Source: Aliihoeflea sp023389195 (GTDB lineage: Bacteria; Pseudomonadota; Alphaproteobacteria; Rhizobiales; Rhizobiaceae). From it: a DNA stretch of 64,000 nucleotides. A program made the translations under genes and the position numbers. The notes below the pieces were generated by a model. The model did no database searches. It worked only from the letters and a program-made list of their open reading frames with translations, and had not been told where the DNA came from. The stretch spans positions 12,784 through 76,783 of the forward strand of contig JAEWET010000003.1 in NCBI GenBank assembly GCA_023389195.1. Direction: 5' to 3'. Shown piece by piece: positions 1 through 7,945 of the stretch. How positions within the stretch are numbered: the stretch's first letter is position 1; every line of letters starts with the position of its first letter.

Positions 1-153
1 ACGATCATCGCCGTGGCGCAACTCGCCGAATCCAGCGTCTGGGTCCACCTCGCCTATTTCTTCCTGACGGGATTCCTGTGGGTCATCCCGGCCATGTTCA
101 TCGTCTCATGGATGGCAAAGCCGTCGAAGCGCGACCTCGCACGCAATCTATAG
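1..153 (+). CDS. DUF2842 family membrane protein (3' part only)
   Basis: The frame is open from base 1 to the TAG at 151-153 and gives the last 50 residues of a protein whose start lies outside the window. It has one clear hydrophobic segment (AYFFLTGFLWVIPAMFIVSW) followed by a basic tail. This matches, from memory, the short DUF2842 inner-membrane proteins of alphaproteobacteria, whose function is unknown. Its stop codon overlaps the stop of the opposing deacetylase gene by 6 bases (CTATAG serves both). Confidence 0.75.
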   Translation, partial: TIIAVAQLAESSVWVHLAYFFLTGFLWVIPAMFIVSWMAKPSKRDLARNL

Positions 154-1182
154 CGTCACCACGCGCCGCCGGGAGTTGGCGAAAGTGGTGATGCCGGTCA
201 GCATCGTGCGCAGATGGCCGACATCCTGGTAGCGCCCGTTGAGCGAGATGCGCGGCAGCGCGTGAAGATGGTCGCGGTGTTCGGGGTGAAGCGTGCCGTG
301 CCGCGTCGTCACAGCGGAAACGAAACCCGCCTCCTTCGCCAGCCTGATCTCCCGCGCGCCAACCGCCTGCTGATGCCCGTAGGGATAGGCGAAATGGCGC
401 GGCCGGATGCCGGTTTTCTCAGTGATCACGTCGGCCGAACCGCGCATTTCGATGAGCGCGCGTTCTTCGTCGAGCCGCGCGAGATTGGAGTGCTGGATCG
501 TGTGTGCGCCGATCGTGCCGAGCCGCTGACGCGTGATGGCAGCGATATCGTCCCACGTCATGAACGGGCTCGTCGACACCTCACGGCCACCCATTTCGTC
601 GAGAATGGCCTGGCGCTGGGTTTCGGAGACCCGCGTCGCCATCAGGCCCGAAAGATGTCGGGCGGTCGCCAGTTTCTCGACCGGCGACGACGTCGCGCAG
701 ATGGAATCGTCAAGCGGAGACGGCATCGCGACCTCGTCGCGCATCAAGGCCAGTTGCTCCACCACTTCCCACCAGGGCTGGACCGACCCGTCGATGAGAC
801 CGGGCGCGACGAAGATGGTGAAAGGCGCGTCGTGGTGCTCGAAGATCGGCAGCGCTTCGGTGAAGTTGTCGAGATAGGCATCGTCGAGCGTGATCGTGGC
901 GACCTTGGCGCGGCTCCCGGTTCCGAGGTGATCGACCATTTCGTCGATTGACACGAACGCGAATCCGCTCCGCTTCATGTCCGAGATCGCGCGATCGAGG
1001 AAGTCGGGGGTCACCGACAGATGATCGTTCAGCCCCAGCCCCTCGCGGGGCGTCGCAGTCACGCTGTGGAGCATCAGGATAGCGCCTAGTCCGGACAGAT
1101 GCGGCTGCGCCATTCGGGCGATTCCCGACCATCGCGATGCGTTCAGCACGAATCTGCGAAGGCGTTCCTGATTGTCGGTCAT
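148..1182 (-). CDS. Polysaccharide deacetylase (NodB homology domain) family protein
   Basis: 344 residues. The NodB-type fold is indicated by TLDDAYLDN near residue 98, where the first Asp of the DD pair is the usual catalytic base, by the metal-binding H-x3-H in GAHTIQHS near residue 225, and by the FAYPYG motif near residue 265. Family members remove N- or O-acetyl groups from polysaccharides. There is no evident signal peptide, so it may act on lipid-linked intermediates in the cytoplasm. The ATG is preceded by AAAGG eight bases upstream. It starts divergently from the acetyltransferase gene 77 bases away, and a role in modifying the product of the polysaccharide locus is inferred from this position. 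The canonical second Asp is kept but the usual Gly of DDG is Ala. Confidence 0.85.
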   Translation of the reverse strand: MTDNQERLRRFVLNASRWSGIARMAQPHLSGLGAILMLHSVTATPREGLGLNDHLSVTPDFLDRAISDMKRSGFAFVSIDEMVDHLGTGSRAKVATITLDDAYLDNFTEALPIFEHHDAPFTIFVAPGLIDGSVQPWWEVVEQLALMRDEVAMPSPLDDSICATSSPVEKLATARHLSGLMATRVSETQRQAILDEMGGREVSTSPFMTWDDIAAITRQRLGTIGAHTIQHSNLARLDEERALIEMRGSADVITEKTGIRPRHFAYPYGHQQAVGAREIRLAKEAGFVSAVTTRHGTLHPEHRDHLHALPRISLNGRYQDVGHLRTMLTGITTFANSRRRVVTL

Positions 1183-1259
1183 TTCGAAACCTTTGTGCCC
1201 TAACCTCCTCCGCCGATAGCAGAGACACGCTGAACACCATATGGGCGAAGAGTTGAGGC

Positions 1260-2399
1260 ATGGTTGACGCTCTGGAAACGGCCGACGGGGCGCGCGCCGG
1301 GCTTGCCATCACCGTGGAAGCGGCGGGGCCGCAGGCGCTCCGGCGCTACCGCGACTTTGCCGGGCCGCGTGCGAAAGGCGCGGCTCAGCATCCGCTCTGG
1401 TTTGAGAAATGGCTCGAAACGACCGGCGAGCGCGGATGGATCGTCTGGGTCGCGGACGGAACAAACACGCTTGCCGCGCTGCCGCTGGTCGAAACACGCA
1501 TTTCCGGGCTGCCCGCGCTCGCCTTTGCCGGCGGCGCCCATGCCAACGGAAATTTCTGCCCCGCAACCCATTCCGGCACGGCGGTTTGCATGGCGGCGCT
1601 CAAGGCCGCGATACGCCAAGCCCTTCCGCATGTCGCCCTTTTGTCGCTCGAACGCCAGCATCGAACCCTCGACGCGCAGACGAACGTCCTCGCGGCCATG
1701 GCAACGCGAACCAGCCCCAACATCGCCCTTGCTTCAAGCCTCGACGGCGGTTTTGCCGGCCTCTTGTCGCGCACCAACGGCAAGAAGAAATCGAAGAAGC
1801 GCCGCGCCCAGTGGCGACGCTTCGAGGATGCCGGCGGCAGCGCGGTGGTGAAGCCCGCAACGACCGCCGAAATCGACGCGATTCTCGACGCGTTTTTCCG
1901 ATTGAAGGCTGCCCGGTTCGAAAAGGCGGGTATTGCGGACGCCTTCGGCGATCCGCAGATTCGCGAATTCTGGCGGGCGCTTCTCGACGGCAGCCGCGAC
2001 GAGGCAGACGTGCCGTTTTCGATCGAAGCGCTCGTCGTCGGCGGCAAGCCGAGGGCGATCACCGGTTCGACGCACCTTCGCGATCGAACGGTGTGCGAAT
2101 TCGGCGCCATCGAGGACGGCGACCTGGCATCGATCAGCCCGGGCGAATATCTGGCCTATTCCAATCTGGAAGAGGCCTGCGCGAAAGGTCTGCCGCTCTA
2201 CGATTTCAGCGTGGGCGACGAGGCCTACAAGCGCTCCTGGTGCGATATAGAGATTTCCCATTTCGACATCGTCGTTCCGCTGACGCCGGCGGCCCGCCTT
2301 GCCGTTCTCGGCTTCGACGTGATTGCCGGCGCCAAGAAGCGGATCAAGGCCAGCCCGCAGCTTTGGGCCTTGGCGAAAGCGGTGCGTCGCCTCAGGTGA
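1260..2399 (+). CDS. GNAT family acetyltransferase, CelD/BcsL (FemAB-like) type
   Basis: 379 residues. The C-terminal half carries the GNAT_6 (CelD/BcsL) signature, including DFSVGDEAYKRSW near residue 320, typical of acyltransferases attached to exopolysaccharide and cellulose gene clusters. The middle has a Lys/Arg-rich stretch (NGKKKSKKRR, about residue 175). The family transfers acyl groups onto sugars or lipid-linked precursors; the substrate here is unknown. The ATG at 1260 follows GAGG closely (spacing about 3), so a slightly later start is possible. It is divergent from the deacetylase and convergent with the Wzz-like gene, the two stops being adjacent (2397-2399 and 2400-2402). A deacetylase plus an acetyltransferase suggests tuned acetylation of the polymer. 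Confidence 0.8.
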   Translation: MVDALETADGARAGLAITVEAAGPQALRRYRDFAGPRAKGAAQHPLWFEKWLETTGERGWIVWVADGTNTLAALPLVETRISGLPALAFAGGAHANGNFCPATHSGTAVCMAALKAAIRQALPHVALLSLERQHRTLDAQTNVLAAMATRTSPNIALASSLDGGFAGLLSRTNGKKKSKKRRAQWRRFEDAGGSAVVKPATTAEIDAILDAFFRLKAARFEKAGIADAFGDPQIREFWRALLDGSRDEADVPFSIEALVVGGKPRAITGSTHLRDRTVCEFGAIEDGDLASISPGEYLAYSNLEEACAKGLPLYDFSVGDEAYKRSWCDIEISHFDIVVPLTPAARLAVLGFDVIAGAKKRIKASPQLWALAKAVRRLR

Positions 2400-2408
2400 T
2401 CAGGCGAC
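2386..2408. terminator. Hairpin shared by two convergent genes
   Basis: GTCGCCT at 2386-2392 pairs with AGGCGAC at 2402-2408 around a 9-base loop that contains both stop codons. There is no T-run on either side, so it is a weak intrinsic terminator at best. Its position exactly at the junction of two convergent genes makes a bidirectional role plausible. Confidence 0.35.
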
Positions 2409-4463
2409 CGTCCGCGCCTCGTCTTGTGCCTGCGGGGCCGGAGCGACGACGCGGGCGGCCTCTCCATAACCTGCTGCGAACAGGCTTTCGGACGCCGCCA
2501 GCACGCGGGCGTCCGCCGCATCGATAACGCCGATCATGATCTCGCTCGTGTCCCCCGCGACCCGGCGAAGGCCTTCGCTTTCGGTCGGTCCGCACTCGAC
2601 GACGACGATGTCATAGGCCGTCGTCAGCGACGTCAGAATGATCGGCAGGCGGTCTGCGGCGCGCATGGCGCGACGCGGTTCGGCCGTGCCGACGGGAATG
2701 ACGTGCGCGTCGGAGTAAAGATCGCCGTGGATCGTCTCGGTGAACTGGGCTTCGGCGACCAGGAGGTTGGTGATGCCCGTATAGGTGCGGCTTTCCAGCA
2801 TGTGGCTCGACGGCGTTCCGGTGAAGGTGAGGTCGAGATAGAGGACGCGCATTCCCGCATCGGCCAGCTCGCGAGCGACCATGACGGAGGCCGTCGAGGC
2901 CTCCTCGCCCTCCGGCGATACGAATATGGCACGTGCGACGCCGGCGGCGATCAACCGTTCGGCAGCCGTCTCGACGGAGACGTCGAGTGGCAGCGGACCA
3001 GCGGCATGCGAAACAGCGGCGGCTTCGGCGGATGCAGCGGCGGGCATGACGAGATGGGGAACCGGATGGACGCGCGTGCCGCCCGCCGCAGGGCGCATCG
3101 CCCGACCGCTGAACAGTTCGCCAAGGAGCGTGCCGACGATCATCAGCAGAAGCGAGCCCATGAAAGCGGCGCCGAGGATCGGGCCGTATTTCGGATAGTA
3201 GGAATCCACCGGCGGCGTGGCGCGAGCGAAAATGCGCGCGTCGACCGGCAGATAGTTGCGGTCGCCGCGTGCGCTCGCCTCGCGGAAACGGGTAAGGTAG
3301 GATTCGAGAAGTTCGCGCTGCGCCGTCGCCTCGCGCTCGAGCGCGCGCAGTTCGACCTCTTCCGTGCCGGCGGCAGCCGAAGTCGATTTCAACGCGTCCA
3401 GATCCTGCTGCAGGCGCTCTTCGCTGCGCTGAGCCGCACGGGACTCGTTCTCGAGGCTCTGCAGCACCGTGCGCGCTTCCTGGCGGATGCGCGTCGACAG
3501 GTCGGCCAGTTGCGAGCGCAGGCCGCGAAGGCGCGGATGGTTGTCGAGAAGCGTCGTCGACAGATCGGCGATCTCCGCGTTCAACTGCACCTCGCGCTCG
3601 CGCAGACGCTGGACGACCGGCGAGGCGAGAACTTCCGGCACCGCATCGAGCGACGCGCCGGTCTCGATCGCCTGGCGGACGCCTTCGGCCCGCGCCTCGG
3701 CCGCCGAGCGGCTGGCGCGCACGCGCGACAGTTCGGATGAAAGTTCGGAGAGTTGCTGGCTTGCCAGCGTCGAATTGTTCTGGCCGACGAGAAGCCCCGA
3801 ACGGGCACGGAACGCAGCCACATTCGCTTCCGCCTCGCGGACCCGCTGGCGCAGATCGGCGATCTCCGGCGCGAGCCAGCCGGTCGCATCCTCGTTGGAA
3901 AGCAGCTTTGCGGCGCGCTGTTCGTCGAGATAGGCGTCGGCGATCGCGTTCGGAACGGCGGCGGCCAGTTCGCGATCCTCGGACGAGAAGCGCACAACGA
4001 TGACGCGGGAGTTTTCGACGCGATAGACGGAGAGCTTTTCGCGCATGATGTCGATGGTCGTCTGCGCGCGCAGCAATTCGTCCGAGCCGCCGAGGCCGAA
4101 CGAGGCGAGCATGCCCCCGCCCTGAAACTCCCCGCGCTCGGCGAGCTGCAATTCGGCGGCGACGCGGCGCAGGATGTCGCTCGAGGCGATCACTTCGACC
4201 TGGCTTGCAACGCCCTCATCGTCGAGGATAGGCCGATCGCCCTCGCCCGCTCCCGACATGCGCGTATAGGCGGATTCGCGGGCTTCGATCAGAATGCGCG
4301 TTTCGGCACGGTAGAGCGGCGTTGCGAAATAGGCGAGCAGGAAGGCGGCGATGGTGACGACCAGCACGACCGTCAGGATAGGCTTCCACCTGTCGCGCAC
4401 ACTCAAGGCGAGACGGCGAAGGTCGATATCGACGTCGTTGCCACCCACTTGCATTCCGCTCAT
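2400..4463 (-). CDS. Wzz/ExoP-like polysaccharide co-polymerase with degenerate C-terminal kinase domain
   Basis: 687 residues from the ATG at 4463, chosen because GGAG lies about 10 bases before it; a GTG at 4505 in the same frame lacks support. Order: first membrane segment (residues ~25-45, LTVVLVVTIAAFLLAYFATP), a periplasmic Wzz region with long coiled coils (~150-380), a GNVR-type segment and second membrane helix (~415-445), then a cytoplasmic CpsD/BY-kinase-like domain (~510-670). Such proteins set chain length and couple synthesis to Wza export. The kinase motifs are broken: the Walker A position reads PEGEEAST without the Lys, the A' motif has only one Asp (VLYLDLTFTG), the Walker B position is IVVVECGPT, and the tail has no Tyr cluster. 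It is divergent from the wza-like gene. Confidence 0.87.
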   Translation of the reverse strand: MSGMQVGGNDVDIDLRRLALSVRDRWKPILTVVLVVTIAAFLLAYFATPLYRAETRILIEARESAYTRMSGAGEGDRPILDDEGVASQVEVIASSDILRRVAAELQLAERGEFQGGGMLASFGLGGSDELLRAQTTIDIMREKLSVYRVENSRVIVVRFSSEDRELAAAVPNAIADAYLDEQRAAKLLSNEDATGWLAPEIADLRQRVREAEANVAAFRARSGLLVGQNNSTLASQQLSELSSELSRVRASRSAAEARAEGVRQAIETGASLDAVPEVLASPVVQRLREREVQLNAEIADLSTTLLDNHPRLRGLRSQLADLSTRIRQEARTVLQSLENESRAAQRSEERLQQDLDALKSTSAAAGTEEVELRALEREATAQRELLESYLTRFREASARGDRNYLPVDARIFARATPPVDSYYPKYGPILGAAFMGSLLLMIVGTLLGELFSGRAMRPAAGGTRVHPVPHLVMPAAASAEAAAVSHAAGPLPLDVSVETAAERLIAAGVARAIFVSPEGEEASTASVMVARELADAGMRVLYLDLTFTGTPSSHMLESRTYTGITNLLVAEAQFTETIHGDLYSDAHVIPVGTAEPRRAMRAADRLPIILTSLTTAYDIVVVECGPTESEGLRRVAGDTSEIMIGVIDAADARVLAASESLFAAGYGEAARVVAPAPQAQDEARTVA

Positions 4464-4648
4464 AGCGAATCCACTCCGGCCCAAGGCGCCGAGAAGTAAA
4501 GACACATGGTAACCATCGAGTTAACGATTGCGGCGGCGGGCGCGGCAATCATGACTGGGCTTTACCGGCCATTAACCTTAACGAGCCGATAACAGGCCAT
4601 CTGCAATCGGGCTGCTTCGCGGCTCAAGGGATGGACGCTCGCCAGGTC

Positions 4649-5206
4649 ATGAAACGCCCCGCTCTTTATGGTCTCCTCGCTCTCGCGCTCCTCTCGGGTT
4701 GCACCAGCTACCAGCCCGCCCCGCATGCCTTCCACGAGGCAATCAACCAGCCCTACGTCCTCGACGCAGGCGACCGGGTGCGGATTTCGGTTTTCGAGCA
4801 GGCATCGCTGACCAACAGCTACTCCGTCGACCAGTCCGGCTACATCGCCTTTCCGCTGATCGGCGCGGTGGCCGCACGCGGCTATACGCTGCAGCAGATC
4901 GAAGGCCAGATCGCGACCAAGCTGCGCGACGGCTATATCCGCAACCCCGACGTCACCGCCGAGATCGACCGCTACCGGCCCGTCTTCATCATGGGCGAAG
5001 TGGGTGCGGCCGGTCAGTATTCCTACGTGCCGGGCATGACGGTCCAGAAGGCCGTGGCGGCGGCTGGCGGCTATACGCCGCGCGCGCAACAGCGCGACGT
5101 CGACATCACGCGCCAGATCAATGGCGAGGTGATGACGGGCCGCGTGACGACGACAGACCCGGTCCTGCCCGGCGATACGCTCTATGTGCGCGAACGCTTC
5201 TTTTAG
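4649..5206 (+). CDS. Wza/KpsD-type polysaccharide export lipoprotein
   Basis: 185 residues from the ATG at 4649; an upstream in-frame ATG at 4631 would add six residues. Starting at 4649 gives a standard lipoprotein signal with lipobox LLSGC, cysteine at about residue 18. The Poly_export domain follows (YVLDAGDRVRISVF, then YSVDQSGYIAFPLIG), then a SLBB-like segment (VFIMGEVGAAGQYSYVPGMT). It is short compared with E. coli Wza, as is usual for rhizobial members. It would form or seed the outer-membrane exit channel for the polymer, working with the Wzz-like protein encoded divergently. It heads a plus-strand run of four genes with short gaps (22, 77 and -4 bases), probably one operon. Confidence 0.88.
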   Translation: MKRPALYGLLALALLSGCTSYQPAPHAFHEAINQPYVLDAGDRVRISVFEQASLTNSYSVDQSGYIAFPLIGAVAARGYTLQQIEGQIATKLRDGYIRNPDVTAEIDRYRPVFIMGEVGAAGQYSYVPGMTVQKAVAAAGGYTPRAQQRDVDITRQINGEVMTGRVTTTDPVLPGDTLYVRERFF

Positions 5207-5228
5207 GGTTTCGCGCGCATAAGGGCGC

Positions 5229-6332
5229 ATGCGGATCGTCCATACGTTCAGATCTCCGGTCGGCGGCATCTTCCGCCATGTGCGCGATCTCGCTTCGGCC
5301 CAGCATGCGGCCGGCCACGAGGTCGCCATCGTCTGCGATTCCACGACCGGTGGCGAACATGAAGACCGCCTTTTCAAGTCGGTCGAACCCTATGTGTCGC
5401 TCGGCATCCACCGCATAGCCATGCAGCGCCATGTCGGGATCGGAGACCTGACATCGGCCATCCGCGCCTTCAACCTCCTCGGCGACCTGCAGCCGGACGT
5501 GCTGCACGGCCACGGCGCCAAGGGGGGATTTTACGCGCGCTTCTTCGGCACGCTGCTCAAGCGGAGGCGACGCTCTCTCGAGCGGCTCTATTCTCCGCAT
5601 GGCGGGGTGCTGCACTATGATCCCCGCTCGGCGGCCGGGCGTGGCTATTTCCTCGCCGAGCGGCAACTGGAGCGCTTCAGCGACCACATCCTCTTCGTCT
5701 CCGATTTCGAGCGGCGGACCTATCTCGCCAAGGTCGGCATGCCGCGCGCACCGCACAGCCTTGTTTACAATGGCTTGCAGGCGTCGGAATTCGAACCGGT
5801 GGAAACGCGGCCCGATGCTGCGGACTTTCTCTATATCGGCATGATGCGCGACCTGAAGGGCCCCGATCTCTTCATCGAGGCACTAGCGCAGGTGCGGGAC
5901 CGGTTCCCGGCCGTCAGCGCACACATGGTGGGCGACGGCGACGGCCTGCCGCGCTATCGCGAGCGCGTAAGCCGGCTGGGCCTCGCCGTCACCTTCCACG
6001 CCGCCATGCCTGCCAGGCTGGCGTTCGGCATGGCACATGTGATGGTGGTGCCCTCGCGCGCCGAGGCGATGCCCTACATCGTTCTGGAGGCACTCGGCGC
6101 CGGGCGGCCGATGATCGCGACCGCCGTGGGCGGAATTCCCGAAATCCTCGGCGCGAACTCGCCTGCCCTCGCCGAACCCACCACCGACAGCCTTGCCGCC
6201 CTGATGATCCGCGCGATGGAAGATCGCGGCTGGCTCGCCGCTTCCATGCCCGATGCGAAGCGCCTGGAGCAGGATTTCAGCGCAACCGCGATGGCGGGGC
6301 GTATCGAAAGCATTTACCGTAAATCTGCTTGA
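5229..6332 (+). CDS. GT4-family glycosyltransferase
   Basis: 367 residues with GT-B fold features. The N-terminus has the Gly-rich acceptor loop (SPVGGIFRHV). The C-terminal half has the nucleotide-sugar region, with PSRAEAMPYIVLEALGAG showing the E-x7-E signature of family GT4 around residues 280-290, followed by a VGGIPEIL loop. It would add a sugar from an NDP donor to the lipid-linked repeat unit at the cytoplasmic face. It is the only ordinary glycosyltransferase in the visible cluster, so either the repeat unit is short or other transferases lie elsewhere. It starts 22 bases after the export lipoprotein gene. Confidence 0.88.
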   Translation: MRIVHTFRSPVGGIFRHVRDLASAQHAAGHEVAIVCDSTTGGEHEDRLFKSVEPYVSLGIHRIAMQRHVGIGDLTSAIRAFNLLGDLQPDVLHGHGAKGGFYARFFGTLLKRRRRSLERLYSPHGGVLHYDPRSAAGRGYFLAERQLERFSDHILFVSDFERRTYLAKVGMPRAPHSLVYNGLQASEFEPVETRPDAADFLYIGMMRDLKGPDLFIEALAQVRDRFPAVSAHMVGDGDGLPRYRERVSRLGLAVTFHAAMPARLAFGMAHVMVVPSRAEAMPYIVLEALGAGRPMIATAVGGIPEILGANSPALAEPTTDSLAALMIRAMEDRGWLAASMPDAKRLEQDFSATAMAGRIESIYRKSA

Positions 6333-6409
6333 GGGGCGACAGGCCCTTCGTTTCAAGCGTTTCTTAGGGCAGCCACCGTAAGGCTTTCTCGCAGATTGCG
6401 AGTGTGCCC

Positions 6410-7945
6410 ATGAACCACAGCCAGCCGCCTCACCAGTTCACGGCGAAAGCCGTCCGCGATTTCGCCGATGCCTCGGCGCCCGCCGGCACCGGCGAGTTGA
6501 GCGAAATCGCGCGCACCGTCGCCTCGCAATATCGCGCCGACACGATGTCGCCTGTCATGGTCAGCGGCTTGCTGCGTCTTTGCGAGTTCCTGATCCTCGC
6601 CCTGACCGGCCTCTCCATATACTTTGCCTATGCCAGCGGCGCCGTCGGCCTGACCTATGGCTATCCGCTCGTCATTCTCGCGGGCTCGGGCCTTGGCGTG
6701 CTGCTGCTGGAAATCGCCAATCTCTACCAGCTCGGCGTCATGCGCCGGCCATTCGTGTTCCTGCCGCGCATCGGTCTCGTCATGACCGCGACGTTCGCGC
6801 TTCTCGCGATGGCCGGGTTCTTCCTCAAGATATCCGACGAGTTCTCGCGAGTCTGGTTCGCCGGCTGGCTGGCCAGCGCCCTCCTCCTCGTCCTTTCGGG
6901 GCGCGTCATGCTGTCGGTCCTGATCCGCCGGTGGGCGCGAAACGGCACGATGGAACGGCGGGCGCTGATCGTGGGCGGCGGCAAGCCTGCCGAGGCGCTG
7001 ATCCGCACCATCGAGCAGGACCCCGACAACGACATCCGCATCTGCGGCATTTTCGACGACCGCGACGATTCGCGTTCGCCGCCGATCGTCGCCGGCTATC
7101 CGAAGCTCGGCTCCGTGACCGAACTCGTGGAATTCGCCCGCATCGCGCGGATCGACATGCTGATCGTCTCGCTGCCGCTCAGCGCACAATCGCGCGTCCT
7201 GTCGCTCCTGAAGCGGCTGTGGGTGCTGCCGGTCGACATTCGCCTCTCGGCGCATTCGAGCCAGCTCCGCTTCCGCCCGCGCGCCTATTCCTATGTCGGC
7301 TCGGTGCCGATGCTCGACATCTTCGACAAGCCGATCAACGACTGGGATTCGGTCGCAAAGCGCCTGTTCGACATCAGTTTCAGCCTTGCCGGCCTGATCG
7401 TCTTCTCACCGCTGATGATTGCGACCGCGATCGCCATCAGACTCGACAGCAAGGGGCCGGTCTTCTTCAAGCAGAAGCGGCACGGGTTCAACAACGAGGT
7501 CATCGAGGTCTTCAAGTTCCGCTCGATGTATACCGACCAGTGCGACCCGCTCGCACGCCGCGCTGTCACGAAGGGCGACCCGCGGGTGACGCGCGTCGGG
7601 CGCATCATCCGCAAGACCTCGATCGACGAGCTGCCGCAGTTTTTCAATGCGCTTCTGGGCTCGCTTTCGCTCGTCGGCCCGCGTCCGCACGCCATCAAGG
7701 GCCACTCGCAGGACCGGCTGTTCGAGGAAGTCGTCGACGGCTACTTCGCGCGGCACCGGGTCAAGCCCGGCGTTACCGGCTGGGCGCAGATCAACGGCCT
7801 GCGCGGCGAGATCGACCATGACGACAAGATCCGCCGCCGCACCGAATACGATCTGGACTATATCGAAAACTGGTCACTCGGGCTCGACCTCAAGATCCTG
7901 TTCCTGACGCCGCTGCGGCTCCTGAATACGGAGAATGCGTATTGA
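6410..7945 (+). CDS. Polyprenyl-phosphate sugar-1-phosphate transferase (WcaJ/PssA type)
   Basis: 511 residues from the ATG at 6410; a GTG two codons earlier is also possible. The N-terminal third has about four to five membrane helices. A CoA-binding-like Rossmann segment follows (ALIVGGGKPAEALIRTIEQD, about residue 185). The C-terminal catalytic domain (about 310-511) has the bacterial sugar transferase signatures KGPVFFKQKRHG, FKFRSM, VGPRPHA and KPGVTGWAQINGLRGE. The enzyme transfers a hexose-1-phosphate, commonly glucose, to undecaprenyl phosphate, the first step of Wzx/Wzy-type polymer assembly. The donor sugar cannot be read from sequence. The TGA overlaps the TTG start of the next gene. 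Confidence 0.9.
   Translation: MNHSQPPHQFTAKAVRDFADASAPAGTGELSEIARTVASQYRADTMSPVMVSGLLRLCEFLILALTGLSIYFAYASGAVGLTYGYPLVILAGSGLGVLLLEIANLYQLGVMRRPFVFLPRIGLVMTATFALLAMAGFFLKISDEFSRVWFAGWLASALLLVLSGRVMLSVLIRRWARNGTMERRALIVGGGKPAEALIRTIEQDPDNDIRICGIFDDRDDSRSPPIVAGYPKLGSVTELVEFARIARIDMLIVSLPLSAQSRVLSLLKRLWVLPVDIRLSAHSSQLRFRPRAYSYVGSVPMLDIFDKPINDWDSVAKRLFDISFSLAGLIVFSPLMIATAIAIRLDSKGPVFFKQKRHGFNNEVIEVFKFRSMYTDQCDPLARRAVTKGDPRVTRVGRIIRKTSIDELPQFFNALLGSLSLVGPRPHAIKGHSQDRLFEEVVDGYFARHRVKPGVTGWAQINGLRGEIDHDDKIRRRTEYDLDYIENWSLGLDLKILFLTPLRLLNTENAY

Noticed and set aside
4573..4583. TTAACCTTAACG between the Wzz-like and Wza-like genes as a CtrA box
   Set aside because: The spacing between TTAA halves is two bases, not seven; only a half-site resemblance remains.
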